A stretch of 64,000 nucleotides of DNA from Rhodopseudomonas sp. BAL398 (GCF_033001325.1 NZ_CP133111.1:1054001-1118000); one strand, 5' to 3'; shown: positions 35,970-46,435, counted from the stretch's first letter. Made by a program: numbers and translations. Notes: a model not told the origin generated them from the letters alone.

Positions 35970-36573
35970 CGCCTCTGGCCGGCACGGTGGTCGCGCGCTG
36001 CAGGAATTGCGGCGCATGACGCGGTTCGCGCGGCGCGGGGCGTTCGGCCGGATCGCGGCCAAGCTTGGACTGCAACTCGACCAGGTCGGTGAAGACATCG
36101 GCCTGGCGACGCAACTCGTCGGCGATCATCGGCGGCTGGCTGGAAATCGTCGACACCACGGTGACGCGAACGCCGCGGCGCTGCACCGCCTCGACCAGCG
36201 AGCGGAAATCGCCGTCGCCGGAAAACAGCACGATCTGGTCGACATGCTCGGCCAGCTCCATGGCATCGACCGCCAATTCGATATCCATGTTGCCCTTCAC
36301 CTTGCGGCGGCCACTGGCATCGATGAACTCCTTGGTCGCCTTGGTGACCACGGTGTAGCCATTGTAGTCGAGCCAGTCGATCAACGGCCGAATCGACGAA
36401 TATTCCTGATCCTCGATAATCGCGGTGTAATAAAATGCCCGAATGAGGGTGCCGCGGCTCTGGAATTCCTTGAGCAGGCGCTTGTAATCAATGTCGAAGC
36501 CGAGGGTCTTGGCTGTCGCATAGAGGTTGGCACCGTCGATAAACAGAGCAATCTTGTTCGTTGCAGGGGACAT
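35947..36573 (-). CDS. NYN-domain (LabA/DUF88) putative ribonuclease
   Basis: A 208-residue protein with a PIN-like NYN domain. Conserved acidic metal-binding positions appear in LFIDGANLYATAK, KGNMDIELAVDAM and LFSGDGDFRSLVEA. The C-terminal 45 residues are polar, with a terminal acidic DDDDFED tail. NYN proteins are RNA-processing or degrading nucleases. It is the upstream partner of the uracil-DNA glycosylase gene, with which it overlaps, and is divergent from rpoZ. Confidence 0.9.
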   Translation of the reverse strand: MSPATNKIALFIDGANLYATAKTLGFDIDYKRLLKEFQSRGTLIRAFYYTAIIEDQEYSSIRPLIDWLDYNGYTVVTKATKEFIDASGRRKVKGNMDIELAVDAMELAEHVDQIVLFSGDGDFRSLVEAVQRRGVRVTVVSTISSQPPMIADELRRQADVFTDLVELQSKLGRDPAERPAPREPRHAPQFLQRATTVPARGDDDDFED

Positions 36574-36938
36574 CGAATTTTCTCGCGTGGGTTGTTGTTA
36601 GGTTTTTGGCGCGGCGAAGCAATGAACCGCGCAATTTTAAAAGTTCAATATCGCACTAATATCATTCGTTCACGGCACGCAGACCATTTCGGGGGTCCGC
36701 CGTCCGCGCGACTCTAGTGTATACTTTTGTTTGCAGAATGCAGCTATTTGTTGACCGGCTAGGGTTTGCACCGGCGGCGGCGATGACGATGCCGGGCTGC
36801 CAGCTTGGCCATCTGGCGACTTATCCAGAACCCGCCGGTCAGGCCAGAGAATAAATCGGTGCTTGCGAAATCGGCCCAGCCCCTATACCTACGCCGGATA
36901 ACCAACATATTCGGCCCCAATTAACGGAGCGACAGTCG
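36574..36938. other. Divergent promoter region between the NYN gene and rpoZ
   Basis: About 365 bases without a gene, AT-richer than the flanks near the NYN start. It must carry promoters for both directions. No repeat, small RNA or strong operator was recognised. Confidence 0.5.
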
Positions 36939-37331
36939 ATGGCGCGCGTCACCGTAGAAGATTGCATTGATAAGGTCGACAACCGGTTCGACCTGGTGTT
37001 GCTCGCTGCGCACCGCGCGCGGATGATCTCGTCCGGCGCGCAACTCACGGTGGATCGCGACAACGACAAGAATCCGGTGGTTTCGCTGCGCGAAATCGCT
37101 GATTCGACGATCTCTCCCGAAGATCTTCGTGAAGAGCTGGTTCATTCCTTGCAGAAATTTGTCGAAGTCGACGAGCCGGAACCCGACACGATCCCGCTGA
37201 TCGGATCGGCCGGCGCCAGCGTCGATGCCGACGATACCGAAGTGGCGGTCGAGCGGATGACCGAAGAAGAGCTGCTGAAGGGTCTGGAAGGCTTGGCGCC
37301 CCCCGAGGAGCAGCCCGAAGAAGACGAATAG
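36939..37331 (+). CDS. rpoZ: RNA polymerase omega subunit
   Basis: A 130-residue protein that helps assemble the beta-prime subunit and is one of the (p)ppGpp binding sites of RNA polymerase. The N terminus [33 protein letters not shown] is highly conserved. The C terminus is long and acidic (EEQPEEDE), usual in alphaproteobacteria. It is followed by a strong terminator and then rsh, the usual rpoZ-spoT neighbourhood. Confidence 0.97.
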   Translation: MARVTVEDCIDKVDNRFDLVLLAAHRARMISSGAQLTVDRDNDKNPVVSLREIADSTISPEDLREELVHSLQKFVEVDEPEPDTIPLIGSAGASVDADDTEVAVERMTEEELLKGLEGLAPPEEQPEEDE

Positions 37332-37377
37332 GCTCGCGGCCCAAAGCCTGCAAATTCGTCAAATTTCTCGCATTTCA

Positions 37378-37406
37378 ACGGCCCGGATGATCCCGGGCCG
37401 TTTTTT
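37378..37406 (+). terminator. Rho-independent terminator of rpoZ
   Basis: A 9-bp GC-rich stem ACGGCCCGG / CCGGGCCGT with a 6-base loop, followed by TTTTTT. It lies 46 bases after the rpoZ stop and is the clearest intrinsic terminator in the window. Confidence 0.93.
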
Positions 37407-37616
37407 GTTCAAGACATTACGCTCTGGTCTTGCAACGTCGCCGGCCCCCGCTACGTGGGTGGGGGACTGTCCTGGCCGAGCTCAATCCTGCGAGACCTGA
37501 GCGGCTTTTAGGCATTCTCAGCTTCACTTCACCGTAAAACCCACTAGTGTTGTGGGTTCGGGGTTTGTGAAGTTCTGAATCTGAAACCTCGTCAAATTCG
37601 CGGTCGTTGCGCCGCG

Positions 37617-39926
37617 GTGAGGGTGTGGTCGATGGCGTATTGGCGCCGCAATTCTCCACAGATGGAGGCTGCGATCGGGGCGACCGAGGTCGTGGCGTCG
37701 GCGGATGTGCCGGCGAAGCCGCCGCGCGCGTCGCGAGCGCGGATGATGCGGCAATATGACCTCGTCGATCGGGTCCGCGCCTATAATCCGGACACGGACG
37801 AGGACCTGCTCAACCGCGCCTATGTCTATGCGATGATGGCGCATGGCGAGCAGATCCGCGCCTCGGGTGATCCGTATTTCTCGCATCCGCTTGAAGTTGC
37901 AGCGATTCTGACCACGCTGAAGCTCGATGACGCGACCATCGTCGCCGCCTTGCTGCACGACACCATCGAGGACACCGAGGCCACCCGAACCGAAATCGAC
38001 AATATGTTCGGGCACGAGATTGGGGCCCTGGTCGAGGGCCTGACCAAGCTCAAGCGCCTGGAGCTGGTGTCGCGCGAAGCCAAGCAGGCCGAGAACCTGC
38101 GCAAATTGCTGCTGGCGGTGGCCGCCGATGTCCGCGTGCTGCTGATCAAGCTCGCCGACCGGCTGCACAATATGCGCACGCTGGAATTCGTGCCGCCGGC
38201 GTCGCGGCATCGCATCGCCGAGGAAACCCTGGATATCTACGCGCCGCTGGCCGGCCGCATGGGCATGCAGGAGATGCGCGAGGAGCTCGAAGACCTCTCG
38301 TTCCATACGCTCGATCCGGACGCCTTTGATGTGGTGATGCAGCGGCTCGATGCGTTGGCCGACCGTAACCGCAATTTGATCGGCGAGATCGAGGCCCAGC
38401 TGTCGGCCAATCTGGCCAAGAACGGCATCGAGGCCGTGGTGACGGGGCGGCGCAAGCGTCCGTTTTCGATCTGGACCAAGATGAAGCGCAAGTCGATCGG
38501 CTTCGAGCAGCTGTCGGACATCTTCGGATTCCGCGTGGTGTTGCCGGATGTCGCGGCCTGCTATCGCGCGCTCGGGGTGGTTCACACCACCTGGCCGATG
38601 GTGCCGGGGCGGTTCAAGGACTACATCTCGACCCCGAAACAGAACGACTACCGCTCGCTCCACACCACGGTGATCGGTCCCGGGCAGCAGCGCGTCGAGC
38701 TGCAATTCCGCACCGAGGAGATGGACCAGATCGCCGAGATCGGCATCGCCGCGCATGCCTTCTACAAGGACGGCGTCGGCTCGCCGACCGAATTGTTGAA
38801 ACGGGAGTCGAACGCCTTTGCCTGGCTGCGGCGCACCATCGAAATCCTGTCGGAAAGCGCCAATCCCGAGGAATTCCTCGAGCATACCAAGCTCGAATTG
38901 TTTCACGATCAGGTGTTCTGCTTCACCCCCAAGGGCACGTTGATCGCATTGCCGCGCGCCGCCAATGTGATCGATTTCGCCTATGCGGTTCACACCGACG
39001 TCGGCAATTCGGCGGTCGGCTGCAAGATCAACGGCAAGTTCGCGCCGCTGTCGAGCGAGTTGCAGAACGGCGACGAGGTCGAGGTGCTGACTTCGACGGC
39101 GCAGCAGGCGCCGCCGTCGGCCTGGGAATCGCTGGCGGTGACCGGCAAGGCGCGGGCCGCGATCCGGCGCGCGACCCGCACCGCGGTGCGCGATCAATAT
39201 GCCGGGCTGGGACGGCGGATCGTCGAACGCCTGTTCGCACGCGCCAAGATCGAATATGCCGACGACAAGCTCAAGGGCGCGTTGCCGCGGCTGGCGCGGA
39301 CCTCGATCGAGGACGTGATGGCGTCGGTCGGGCGCGGCGAGATGAAGGCCTCCGACGTCGCCCGCGCGATGTATCCCGACTACAAGGAAGAACGCGTCGC
39401 GCGCTTCGGCGAGAAGAAGACGCTGTCGGAAAAGCTGAAGCTCAAATCCGCGAGCAGCACGGTGCGCCAGACCTCGGCGATTCCGATCCGCGGCATCAAT
39501 TCCGACCTGCCGGTGAAGTTCGCGCCCAATGGCGGCGCGGTGCCGGGCGACCGCATCGTCGGAATCGTGGTGCCGGGCGAGGGCATCACCATCTATCCGA
39601 TCCAGTCGCCGGCCTTGAAGGACTTCGAGGAGATGCCGGAGCACTGGCTCGACGTGCGCTGGGACGTCGACGAATCGACGCCGCAGCGGTTTCCGGCGCG
39701 GGTGTTCGTGCAGAACGTCAACGAGCCCGGCAGCCTGGCGCAGATCGCCACCGTGATCGCCGAGCATGACGGCAATATCGACAATATCGGCATGTTTCGC
39801 CGCTCGCCGGATTTCACCGAACTCACCATCGATCTCGAGGTCTACGACCTCAAGCATCTCAGCGCGATCATCAACCAGCTGCGCGCCAAGGACGTGGTCG
39901 CCAAGGTCGAGCGCGTCAATGGTTAG
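37617..39926 (+). CDS. rsh: Bifunctional (p)ppGpp synthetase/hydrolase (RelA/SpoT homologue)
   Basis: A 769-residue long RSH protein controlling the stringent response. The hydrolase HD domain has [17 protein letters not shown] then [10 protein letters not shown], intact in the HD pair, and [13 protein letters not shown]. The synthetase domain has FGFRVVL and [19 protein letters not shown] domain begins [22 protein letters not shown], and a C-terminal ACT domain contains [13 protein letters not shown]. Both activities look intact, as expected for the single alphaproteobacterial Rsh. The start is uncertain: GTG 37617, ATG 37632 or ATG 37746 ([10 protein letters not shown], the conserved beginning). 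Confidence 0.95.
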   Translation: MRVWSMAYWRRNSPQMEAAIGATEVVASADVPAKPPRASRARMMRQYDLVDRVRAYNPDTDEDLLNRAYVYAMMAHGEQIRASGDPYFSHPLEVAAILTTLKLDDATIVAALLHDTIEDTEATRTEIDNMFGHEIGALVEGLTKLKRLELVSREAKQAENLRKLLLAVAADVRVLLIKLADRLHNMRTLEFVPPASRHRIAEETLDIYAPLAGRMGMQEMREELEDLSFHTLDPDAFDVVMQRLDALADRNRNLIGEIEAQLSANLAKNGIEAVVTGRRKRPFSIWTKMKRKSIGFEQLSDIFGFRVVLPDVAACYRALGVVHTTWPMVPGRFKDYISTPKQNDYRSLHTTVIGPGQQRVELQFRTEEMDQIAEIGIAAHAFYKDGVGSPTELLKRESNAFAWLRRTIEILSESANPEEFLEHTKLELFHDQVFCFTPKGTLIALPRAANVIDFAYAVHTDVGNSAVGCKINGKFAPLSSELQNGDEVEVLTSTAQQAPPSAWESLAVTGKARAAIRRATRTAVRDQYAGLGRRIVERLFARAKIEYADDKLKGALPRLARTSIEDVMASVGRGEMKASDVARAMYPDYKEERVARFGEKKTLSEKLKLKSASSTVRQTSAIPIRGINSDLPVKFAPNGGAVPGDRIVGIVVPGEGITIYPIQSPALKDFEEMPEHWLDVRWDVDESTPQRFPARVFVQNVNEPGSLAQIATVIAEHDGNIDNIGMFRRSPDFTELTIDLEVYDLKHLSAIINQLRAKDVVAKVERVNG

Positions 39927-40004
39927 GCAAGCCCGACGGCAACCTCCGCAAGGTGCTCGACAAGTCGCTCAACACGTCCCCACCTAGGTTCTCCGCAGGT
40001 CATC

Positions 40005-40769
40005 ATGCCCAAAACTCCCCCGTTGCGCCTCGGCGTCAATGTCGATCACGTCGCCACCTTGCGCAACGCACGCGGCGGCCGCCATCCCGATCCGCTGCGC
40101 GCCGCGCAAGCGGCGATCGCGGCCGGCGCCGACGGCATCACCGCGCATCTGCGCGAGGATCGCCGCCATATCCGCGACGCCGACATGGCGCGGCTGAAGG
40201 CCGAGATAGCGAAGCCGTTGAATTTCGAGATGGCGGCGACGCCCGACATGGTGCGGATCGCGCTGGCGACAAAGCCGCATGCGGTGTGCCTGGTGCCGGA
40301 GCGTCGCGAAGAACTCACTACCGAAGGCGGGCTCGACGTGGTCGGTCAGCGCGATTCGCTGGCGCCGTCGATCGCGCGGTTCAACGATGCCGGCATTCGG
40401 GTGTCGCTGTTCATCGCCGCCGATCCGGCGCAGATCGAGATGGCGGCGAAATTGCACGCCCCGGTGATCGAACTCCACACCGGCGCCTGGTGCGACGCGG
40501 TCACCGATGGCGACCACGCCAAGGCGGACCTCGAGTGGCAGCGCATCGTCGCCGGCGCCGCGCAGGCGCAATCCGTCGGGCTCGAGGTTCATGCCGGCCA
40601 CGGCCTCGATTATGCCACCGCCGAGACGATCTCGGCGCTGCCGCAGATCGCCGAACTCAATATCGGCTATTACATGATCGGCGAGGCGCTGTTCGTCGGC
40701 CTGGCCGAAACCGTGCGGACGATGCGCGCGGCGATGGAGCGCGGCCGCGCCAGGGCGGTCCGCCCATGA
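40005..40769 (+). CDS. pdxJ: Pyridoxine 5'-phosphate synthase
   Basis: A 254-residue TIM-barrel enzyme that makes pyridoxine 5'-phosphate from 1-deoxy-xylulose phosphate and 3-amino-1-hydroxyacetone phosphate (DXP-independent of the plant/fungal route). Features are [52 protein letters not shown] and [12 protein letters not shown]. It overlaps acpS by 4 bases (ATGA); this pdxJ-acpS order is widely conserved. Confidence 0.97.
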   Translation: MPKTPPLRLGVNVDHVATLRNARGGRHPDPLRAAQAAIAAGADGITAHLREDRRHIRDADMARLKAEIAKPLNFEMAATPDMVRIALATKPHAVCLVPERREELTTEGGLDVVGQRDSLAPSIARFNDAGIRVSLFIAADPAQIEMAAKLHAPVIELHTGAWCDAVTDGDHAKADLEWQRIVAGAAQAQSVGLEVHAGHGLDYATAETISALPQIAELNIGYYMIGEALFVGLAETVRTMRAAMERGRARAVRP

Positions 40770-41185
40770 TCATCGGCATCGGCTCCGACCTGTGCGACAT
40801 CACCCGAATTGCGAAGGTGATCGAACGCCATGGCGAGCGCTTCCTGGAACGGGTCTTCACCGATGTCGAACGCGCCCGGGCAGGGCGCCGCGACAAGCAG
40901 CCAAAGCTGGTGGCCGCCACCTATGCCAAGCGCTTCGCCGCCAAGGAGGCCTGTTCCAAGGCGCTCGGCACCGGCATCCGCCAGGGCGTCTGGTGGCGGG
41001 ATATGGGGGTGGTCAATCTGCGCGGCGGCCGTCCCACAATGCTGCTGACCGGCGGCGCCAAGGCCCGGCTCGACGCCCTGACGCCTGAGGGATTTGAGGC
41101 CCGGATCGACCTGTCGATCACCGATGAATGGCCGTTGGCGCAGGCTTTTGTCATCATTTCGGCCGAGATCGCGGCCACACCCTGA
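40766..41185 (+). CDS. acpS: Holo-[acyl-carrier-protein] synthase
   Basis: A 139-residue phosphopantetheinyl transferase that activates acyl carrier protein from CoA. It has the two family motifs, [14 protein letters not shown] with the metal-binding Asp, and [14 protein letters not shown] with the Lys/Glu pair. ATG 40766 overlaps the pdxJ stop; the much longer open frame upstream is pdxJ in another phase. Confidence 0.96.
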   Translation: MIIGIGSDLCDITRIAKVIERHGERFLERVFTDVERARAGRRDKQPKLVAATYAKRFAAKEACSKALGTGIRQGVWWRDMGVVNLRGGRPTMLLTGGAKARLDALTPEGFEARIDLSITDEWPLAQAFVIISAEIAATP

Positions 41186-41463
41186 GCGCCCGGCAGGCCC
41201 CGTCGGGGACCCGCGCCAAACTAAAAATCACTGAATTGTCATGGCATTAGCAAGTTTTCAAAGCTCCGTTGATTGCGTGCCTGCAAACAACGGTCTAAAA
41301 CCCGCGCGGAATCCAGCGCGGCGAATCCGGGGAGGCGGCCGGTCTCGATTGGCGCCGGGATTTGTCGGTCCAACGTCAATTCAAATTCTCATTGCGAAGC
41401 AGCCTCGCTTCACCTGAGAACATCTGCAACCGCGCGGCGATCGCGAGGGGAATCGGGAAAGCG

Positions 41464-42222
41464 ATGAGCGTGACATCCGGAACAAAGACTGAAGGCGGCG
41501 TCGGCGAGACGATACGCGTGGTGATTCACGCGCTGCTGATCGCGCTGGTGATCCGAACCGTGCTGTTTCAGCCCTTCAACATTCCGTCGGGATCGATGAA
41601 GGCGACCCTGCTGGTCGGCGACTATCTGTTCGTCTCGAAATATTCCTATGGCTACAGCCATTATTCGATCCCGCTGTCGCCGCGGATCTTTTCGGGACGA
41701 ATCTTCGGTTCCGACCCGGCGCGCGGCGATGTCGTGGTGTTCCGGCTGCCCAAGGACGATACCACGGACTATATCAAGCGGGTGATCGGGCTGCCCGGCG
41801 ACCGCATCCAGATGAAAGAGGGCCTGCTCTACATCAACGACAAGCCGATCGTGCGCGAGCGGTTGAGCGACTTCGTCGGCGAGGACCCTTGCGGTTCGGA
41901 CGCCACCTCGCGGGTCAAGCGCTGGAAGGAGACGCTGCCGAACGGCGTCAGCTATCAGACGCTCGACTGCGTTGATAACGGGTTCTACGACAACACCAAT
42001 GTCTACACGGTGCCGGCCGGCCACTTCTTCATGATGGGCGACAACCGCGATAATTCCACCGACAGCCGGGTGCTTTCGGCGGTCGGCTACGTTCCGCTCG
42101 AGAACATCATCGGCCGCGCGCAGATGATCTTCTTCTCGATCGCCGAAGGTGAACATGCCTGGCAGATCTGGCGCTGGCCGACCGCCGTGCGCTGGCATCG
42201 CATTTTCTCAATCGTGCGATGA
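41464..42222 (+). CDS. lepB: Signal peptidase I
   Basis: A 252-residue membrane protease that removes signal peptides from secreted proteins. One N-terminal membrane segment (VVIHALLIALVIRTVLF) is followed by the catalytic Ser44 (PSGSMKATL) and Lys105 (DYIKRVIGLPGDR). Later boxes GDNRDNSTDSR and VGYVPLENIIGRA are present. ATG 41464 gives the standard start; a GTG/TTG frame to 41362 is less likely. It overlaps rnc by 4 bases, heading lepB-rnc-era. The 278-base gap before it after acpS should hold a promoter; no other feature was recognised there. Confidence 0.96.
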   Translation: MSVTSGTKTEGGVGETIRVVIHALLIALVIRTVLFQPFNIPSGSMKATLLVGDYLFVSKYSYGYSHYSIPLSPRIFSGRIFGSDPARGDVVVFRLPKDDTTDYIKRVIGLPGDRIQMKEGLLYINDKPIVRERLSDFVGEDPCGSDATSRVKRWKETLPNGVSYQTLDCVDNGFYDNTNVYTVPAGHFFMMGDNRDNSTDSRVLSAVGYVPLENIIGRAQMIFFSIAEGEHAWQIWRWPTAVRWHRIFSIVR

Positions 42223-43037
42223 CGAAGGACGCCTCCAGCATCGACAATCCCCAGACCGCGGATGAGCCGGCCGCGCAACCGGCTGCCGCCGACGCACCGG
42301 CCGTCGCCAAGAAGCGGCGCAGCAAGGTCAGCGCCAAGGCCGCCACTGCGGCGCTCGAACAGAGGATCGGCTACGCCTTTGCCGACCCGGTGCTGCTGAC
42401 GACGGCATTCACCCATGTCTCGGCGCTGAAATCGTCGCGCAGCCGGGCCGACAGCTATCAGCGCTTGGAATTTCTCGGCGATCACGTCCTCGGCCTGGTG
42501 GTCTCGGACATGCTGTACCGGGCCTTCCCCAAGGCCGACGAGGGCGAATTGTCGAAGCGGCTGGCCGAGTTGGTGCGCAAGGAAACCTGCGCCGACGTTG
42601 CCGCGAGCCTCGACCTTCTCGACGGCATCAAGCTCGGCTCGGTCGGCGCCGGCGCCGGCGCGCGGTTGCGCAAATCGGTGCTCGGCGACATCTGCGAAGC
42701 GGTGATCGGCGCGGTCTATCTCGATGGCGGCTATCCGGCCGCGGCGCAATTCGTCGAGCGCAATTGGCTGGAGCGGATGCGCAAGCCGGTGCGGCCGCTG
42801 CGCGACGCCAAGACCACGCTGCAGGAATGGGCCCAGGGCAAGGGGCTGCCGACCCCGGTCTATCGCGAGGTCGAACGCACCGGGCCACACCACGACCCGC
42901 AGTTCCGGGTCGCGGTGGATCTGCCCGGCCTGGCCCCGGCGGAAGGCATCGGCGGCAGCAAGCGTGCTGCCGAGAAAGTTGCGGCATCGGTGATGCTGGC
43001 ACGCGAGGGCGTCAACGCCGGCGGCAATGATGGATGA
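42219..43037 (+). CDS. rnc: Ribonuclease III
   Basis: A 272-residue double-strand RNA endonuclease for rRNA and mRNA processing. The catalytic signature is YQRLEFLGDHVLGLVVS, and a second acidic site is in LGDICEAVIGAVYLDGG. The C-terminal dsRNA-binding domain contains PVYREVERTGPHHDPQFRV and KRAAEKVAASVML. An N-terminal extension of about 40 Ala/Lys/Pro-rich residues precedes the nuclease fold, common in bradyrhizobial homologues. It overlaps lepB by 4 bases and era by 11. Confidence 0.96.
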   Translation: MTKDASSIDNPQTADEPAAQPAAADAPAVAKKRRSKVSAKAATAALEQRIGYAFADPVLLTTAFTHVSALKSSRSRADSYQRLEFLGDHVLGLVVSDMLYRAFPKADEGELSKRLAELVRKETCADVAASLDLLDGIKLGSVGAGAGARLRKSVLGDICEAVIGAVYLDGGYPAAAQFVERNWLERMRKPVRPLRDAKTTLQEWAQGKGLPTPVYREVERTGPHHDPQFRVAVDLPGLAPAEGIGGSKRAAEKVAASVMLAREGVNAGGNDG

Positions 43038-43956
43038 ACCAATGAACGACGTGCCTGCGACCGCCACCCGCTGCGGCTTTGTGGCGCTGATTGGCGCGCC
43101 GAATGTCGGCAAATCCACGCTAGTCAACGCGCTGGTCGGCTCCAAGGTGACCATTGTGTCGCGCAAGGTGCAGACCACGCGCGCGCTGATCCGCGGCATC
43201 GTCATCGACGACAATGCGCAGATCATTCTGGTGGACACACCCGGCATCTTCGCGCCGAAGCGACGGCTCGACCGCGCCATGGTGCGCACCGCCTGGACCG
43301 GCGCGCATGACGCCGATCTGGTCTGCGTGCTGCTCGACGCCCGCGCCGGCATCGACCAGGAAGCCGATGTCATCTTCGAAAATCTGGCCAATGTCGGCCA
43401 TCCGAAGATCCTGGTGCTGAACAAGATCGATCTGGTGTCGAAGGAGAAACTGCTGGCGCTGACGCAGAAGGCCAATGAGCGGCTGGCCTTCACCGAGACC
43501 TTCATGGTGTCGGCATTGACCGGCGACGGCGTCGACGATCTGCGCCGCGGGCTGGCGACGCGGGTGCCGCCCGGTCCGTTCCACTATCCCGAGGACCAGA
43601 TGTCGGACGCCCCATTGCGGCATCTGGCGGCGGAGATCACCCGCGAAAAGATCTTCCGCCAGCTGCATCAGGAACTGCCGTATCAGTCCACGGTCGAGAC
43701 CGACACCTGGACCGAGCGTAAGGACAATTCGGTGCGGATCGAGCAGACGATTTTCGTCGAGCGCGAAAGCCAGCGCAAGATCGTGCTCGGCAAGGCCGGC
43801 GCCACCATCAAGGCGATCGGCGCGGATGCCCGCAAGGAGATCGCCGAGATCGTGGGCCAGCCGGTCCACCTGTTCCTGTTCGTCAAGGTGCGCGAAGACT
43901 GGAGCAACGATCCCAATCGCTATCGCGAAATGGGCCTCGAATTCCCCAAGGAATGA
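43027..43956 (+). CDS. era: GTPase Era
   Basis: A 309-residue GTPase for 30S ribosome assembly and 16S rRNA 3'-end maturation. G1 is GAPNVGKSTLVN, G3 is VDTPGIF, G4 is NKIDLV, and a C-terminal KH domain contains VLGKAGATIKAIGADARKEI. The start may be either of two adjacent ATGs (43027 or 43030) or 43042. It overlaps rnc, the conserved lepB-rnc-era order. Confidence 0.97.
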   Translation: MMDEPMNDVPATATRCGFVALIGAPNVGKSTLVNALVGSKVTIVSRKVQTTRALIRGIVIDDNAQIILVDTPGIFAPKRRLDRAMVRTAWTGAHDADLVCVLLDARAGIDQEADVIFENLANVGHPKILVLNKIDLVSKEKLLALTQKANERLAFTETFMVSALTGDGVDDLRRGLATRVPPGPFHYPEDQMSDAPLRHLAAEITREKIFRQLHQELPYQSTVETDTWTERKDNSVRIEQTIFVERESQRKIVLGKAGATIKAIGADARKEIAEIVGQPVHLFLFVKVREDWSNDPNRYREMGLEFPKE

Positions 43957-43978
43957 CCAAGGAATGAGCGGCGTACCG

Positions 43979-44359
43979 ATGACTCTCCCCAAGAACGTGA
44001 TGTGGTTCGAAGCGCTGCTGTATATGTCGCTGATGCTGGATTCGCTGTCGGTGGCGTTTCAGGATCGAACGCCGACCGAGGACCTTCCCGCCCATGTTTT
44101 CGCGATCGCCAACCTGCTCGCGGCCGGCCTGATCCTGCTGCTGGTCTATCTGGTGCAACTCGCCGCTCAGCGCCGCAAGAGCTGGCCGCGGGGGGTGCTG
44201 GTGGCGTCGCTGGTGTTCTCGGTGGTGTCGCTGATGCAGATCATCGGCCAGACCGGGCTGCAGGCGAATATGCTGGTCGATGTCGTGTCCTGCGGCCTGA
44301 CCGGCGCCGGCCTCTATCTGTCATTCACCGGGGACGCCAGGGGCTGGTTCAACGAATGA
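43979..44359 (+). CDS. Small four-helix membrane protein of unknown function
   Basis: A 126-residue protein with about four hydrophobic segments: VMWFEALLYMSLMLDSLSVAF, VFAIANLLAAGLILLLVYLV, GVLVASLVFSVVSLMQII and NMLVDVVSCGLTGAGLYLSF. A basic RRKSWPRG loop lies between the second and third. No family is recognised. It follows era by about 20 bases and could belong to the same transcript. ATG 43964 is an alternative start. Its last 46 bases overlap the 3' end of the convergent transporter gene. Confidence 0.7.
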   Translation: MTLPKNVMWFEALLYMSLMLDSLSVAFQDRTPTEDLPAHVFAIANLLAAGLILLLVYLVQLAAQRRKSWPRGVLVASLVFSVVSLMQIIGQTGLQANMLVDVVSCGLTGAGLYLSFTGDARGWFNE

Positions 44360-46302
44360 GCCGGCCGCTGCTGCGGCGATGTGGGCTCGGGCTTTTCTGT
44401 CTGCTGGGCTGAGAAATCGGCGATCTGGTCAGCCCGCGACGAATGCACCGCGATGTCCATCACCACCTCGGCGGTATGGGTGAAATCACCGGCGGTCGCG
44501 GAGATTCCGGGCGCCAGGGTTTCCAGCAAGTCGTTGCCATCGCCGAATCTGGCCACCACGACCGGCCGCTGCTTGGCAATGCGACTGAGGCGACGCAGCG
44601 CGTAGCGCACCATCGCCTCGGACGGTTCGCTGACATAGCACAGGCAGAATCCTTTGGCCTGGCTGGTGTCGAGCGAAAACGCGCGCGACAACGACAGCGC
44701 ATCGGCGTGTTCGGCGCTGGCGCCGATGCCGCGGCGACGCAGGATCTGGGTCAGGATCAGCGCCGCCGCCTCGTCGAGCTTGCCGGCGCCGGGGATGCAG
44801 ATCAGCGCATTGGGATGGGTCCAGGCTTCCGGCACCGCAACCGCCGCGTTCGATGCCGCCCCGTCGAGCTTGGACAGGTCGGACCGCTTGTCGTCGGCCG
44901 CGTCCTCGTCCACCCGGTTTTCGTGGGGTTCGAGATCCTCGACGACTTCAGTCACGGTGTCGAGAATCCGCGCGATGCGCTCCAGACCGAGGCGGCCGAG
45001 CTGGACATCGGCGGCGGCAAGCCGCAGCCCATCGAGCATCGTGGTGTCGTAGTAATTTTCCAGCGAGGCGTCGTCGAGATGCAGTTGCGCCTGCTGCGAG
45101 GCCTCGACCGGATCGCCGGCCAGCAGTCGTTGGTACAGCAATTGCGGCGGCGTCAGCGCCGGCTCGTTGCCGAGCAGCACGTCGAAGAATTGCAGCCGAT
45201 CGACGTGGCGCCCGATCACCACCAGACAGACGGTGAGGGGGGTGGCCAGGACCAGCCCGATCGGCCCCCATAGCCACGTCCAGAACGAGGCCGACAGCAC
45301 GATCGCCACCGGCGACAGCCCGGCGCTGCGGCCGAACACCATCGGCTCGATCACCTGACCGGTGAACAGCTGCAAGGTGACGAACAGGCCGGCGGTCATC
45401 AGCAGCATGCTCCAGCCGGTGCCCACGGCCGCGGCCAGGATCAGCGGAAACACCGCGGAGATCGGCGAGCCGACATAGGGCACGAACCGCAGCACCATCG
45501 CCACCACGCCCCACAACGGCGCGCTGGGGACGCCGATCAGCGACAGCCCGACCCCGATCAGCAGCCCGAAAGTGGCGTTGATGACCATCTGGCTGAGAAA
45601 CAGCCGGCTCAACCGTTGGCCGGCATCGTCGAGCGCGGCGGTGGTGCGCTGCATGTCGTGGGAGCCGGCAAGCCGGATGAAGCGATTGCGTAGGTCCTGG
45701 CGCTGCAACAGGATGAAGATCACGAAAATCACCACGATCCCGGTCGTGGTCAGCGGCTGGATCAGCGGCTGGATGATCGCTACCAGCGTCGACAGCGTGC
45801 CCGGATCGGGCTGCCTTATCTCGACCGGAATCGGCCGGACGCTATTAGGCGACGTCAGATTGCCGCTCCGCCGCCCGGCGGAGGGGTTTTTCAGCTCGCT
45901 ATCCAATTCGCGCAGCACCCGCGAAGCGCGCTCCAGCGTCGAGGAACCGCCTGCGGCGACGCCGCGCAGACCTTCGATCTTTTCCCTCAGCGTCTGCTGA
46001 TAGCCCGGCAATTCACCGGCGAGCCGATTGGCCTGCGACACGATCAACCCGCCCAGGCTGAAGATCACCGAAAACCCGATGAACACCGCGATCAGCACCG
46101 CGACCGTGCGCGGCACCCGCCAGGATTGCAGCCGGATCACGAAGGGCGCCAGCACGAAACTGAACAGCACCGCCAGCGCCACCGGCACCAGCACCTCGCG
46201 ACCGACATACAGCGCCGCGATGATCAACGCGGCGACGGCCAGGTTGATCAGGGTGGTTCCGGGAGGTTGCGGCAGGCGAAGCGGAGTGATGGTGTCGGCC
46301 AC
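44314..46302 (-). CDS. AI-2E/PerM-family transporter with large C-terminal cytoplasmic extension
   Basis: A 662-residue protein. The first roughly 400 residues are a PerM/AI-2E exporter domain with about eight hydrophobic segments and the conserved PLWGVVAMVLRFVPYVGSPISA and GLVLATPLTVCLVVIG blocks. The remaining roughly 260 residues are soluble, with an LYQRLLAGDPVEA segment and a late alpha/beta stretch (ALICIPGAGKLDEAAALILTQILRRRG). Typical PerM proteins stop near 350-370 residues. Substrate unknown. The start is GTG at 46302 with GGAGG five bases upstream; the frame extends to 46593 only as recO antisense. Confidence 0.85.
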   Translation of the reverse strand: MADTITPLRLPQPPGTTLINLAVAALIIAALYVGREVLVPVALAVLFSFVLAPFVIRLQSWRVPRTVAVLIAVFIGFSVIFSLGGLIVSQANRLAGELPGYQQTLREKIEGLRGVAAGGSSTLERASRVLRELDSELKNPSAGRRSGNLTSPNSVRPIPVEIRQPDPGTLSTLVAIIQPLIQPLTTTGIVVIFVIFILLQRQDLRNRFIRLAGSHDMQRTTAALDDAGQRLSRLFLSQMVINATFGLLIGVGLSLIGVPSAPLWGVVAMVLRFVPYVGSPISAVFPLILAAAVGTGWSMLLMTAGLFVTLQLFTGQVIEPMVFGRSAGLSPVAIVLSASFWTWLWGPIGLVLATPLTVCLVVIGRHVDRLQFFDVLLGNEPALTPPQLLYQRLLAGDPVEASQQAQLHLDDASLENYYDTTMLDGLRLAAADVQLGRLGLERIARILDTVTEVVEDLEPHENRVDEDAADDKRSDLSKLDGAASNAAVAVPEAWTHPNALICIPGAGKLDEAAALILTQILRRRGIGASAEHADALSLSRAFSLDTSQAKGFCLCYVSEPSEAMVRYALRRLSRIAKQRPVVVARFGDGNDLLETLAPGISATAGDFTHTAEVVMDIAVHSSRADQIADFSAQQTEKPEPTSPQQRPAHSLNQPLASPVNDR

Positions 46303-46435
46303 GCGGGCCTCCGAAAATGCGGCGCGAAAGGTGTGGCGGAAGCCCGCACCATGTCGGATTGCGGCGGATAACCGCGCAGCCCGGCCAATGTTCCCTGCGC
46401 TAACGCTGGCGCGCAAAGCGCGGTATAGTTGAGCC

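Noticed and set aside
39953-40765. Upstream extension of the acpS frame (410 codons)
   Set aside because: The added part is pdxJ read in another phase; AcpS begins with its conserved [10 protein letters not shown] motif at 40766.
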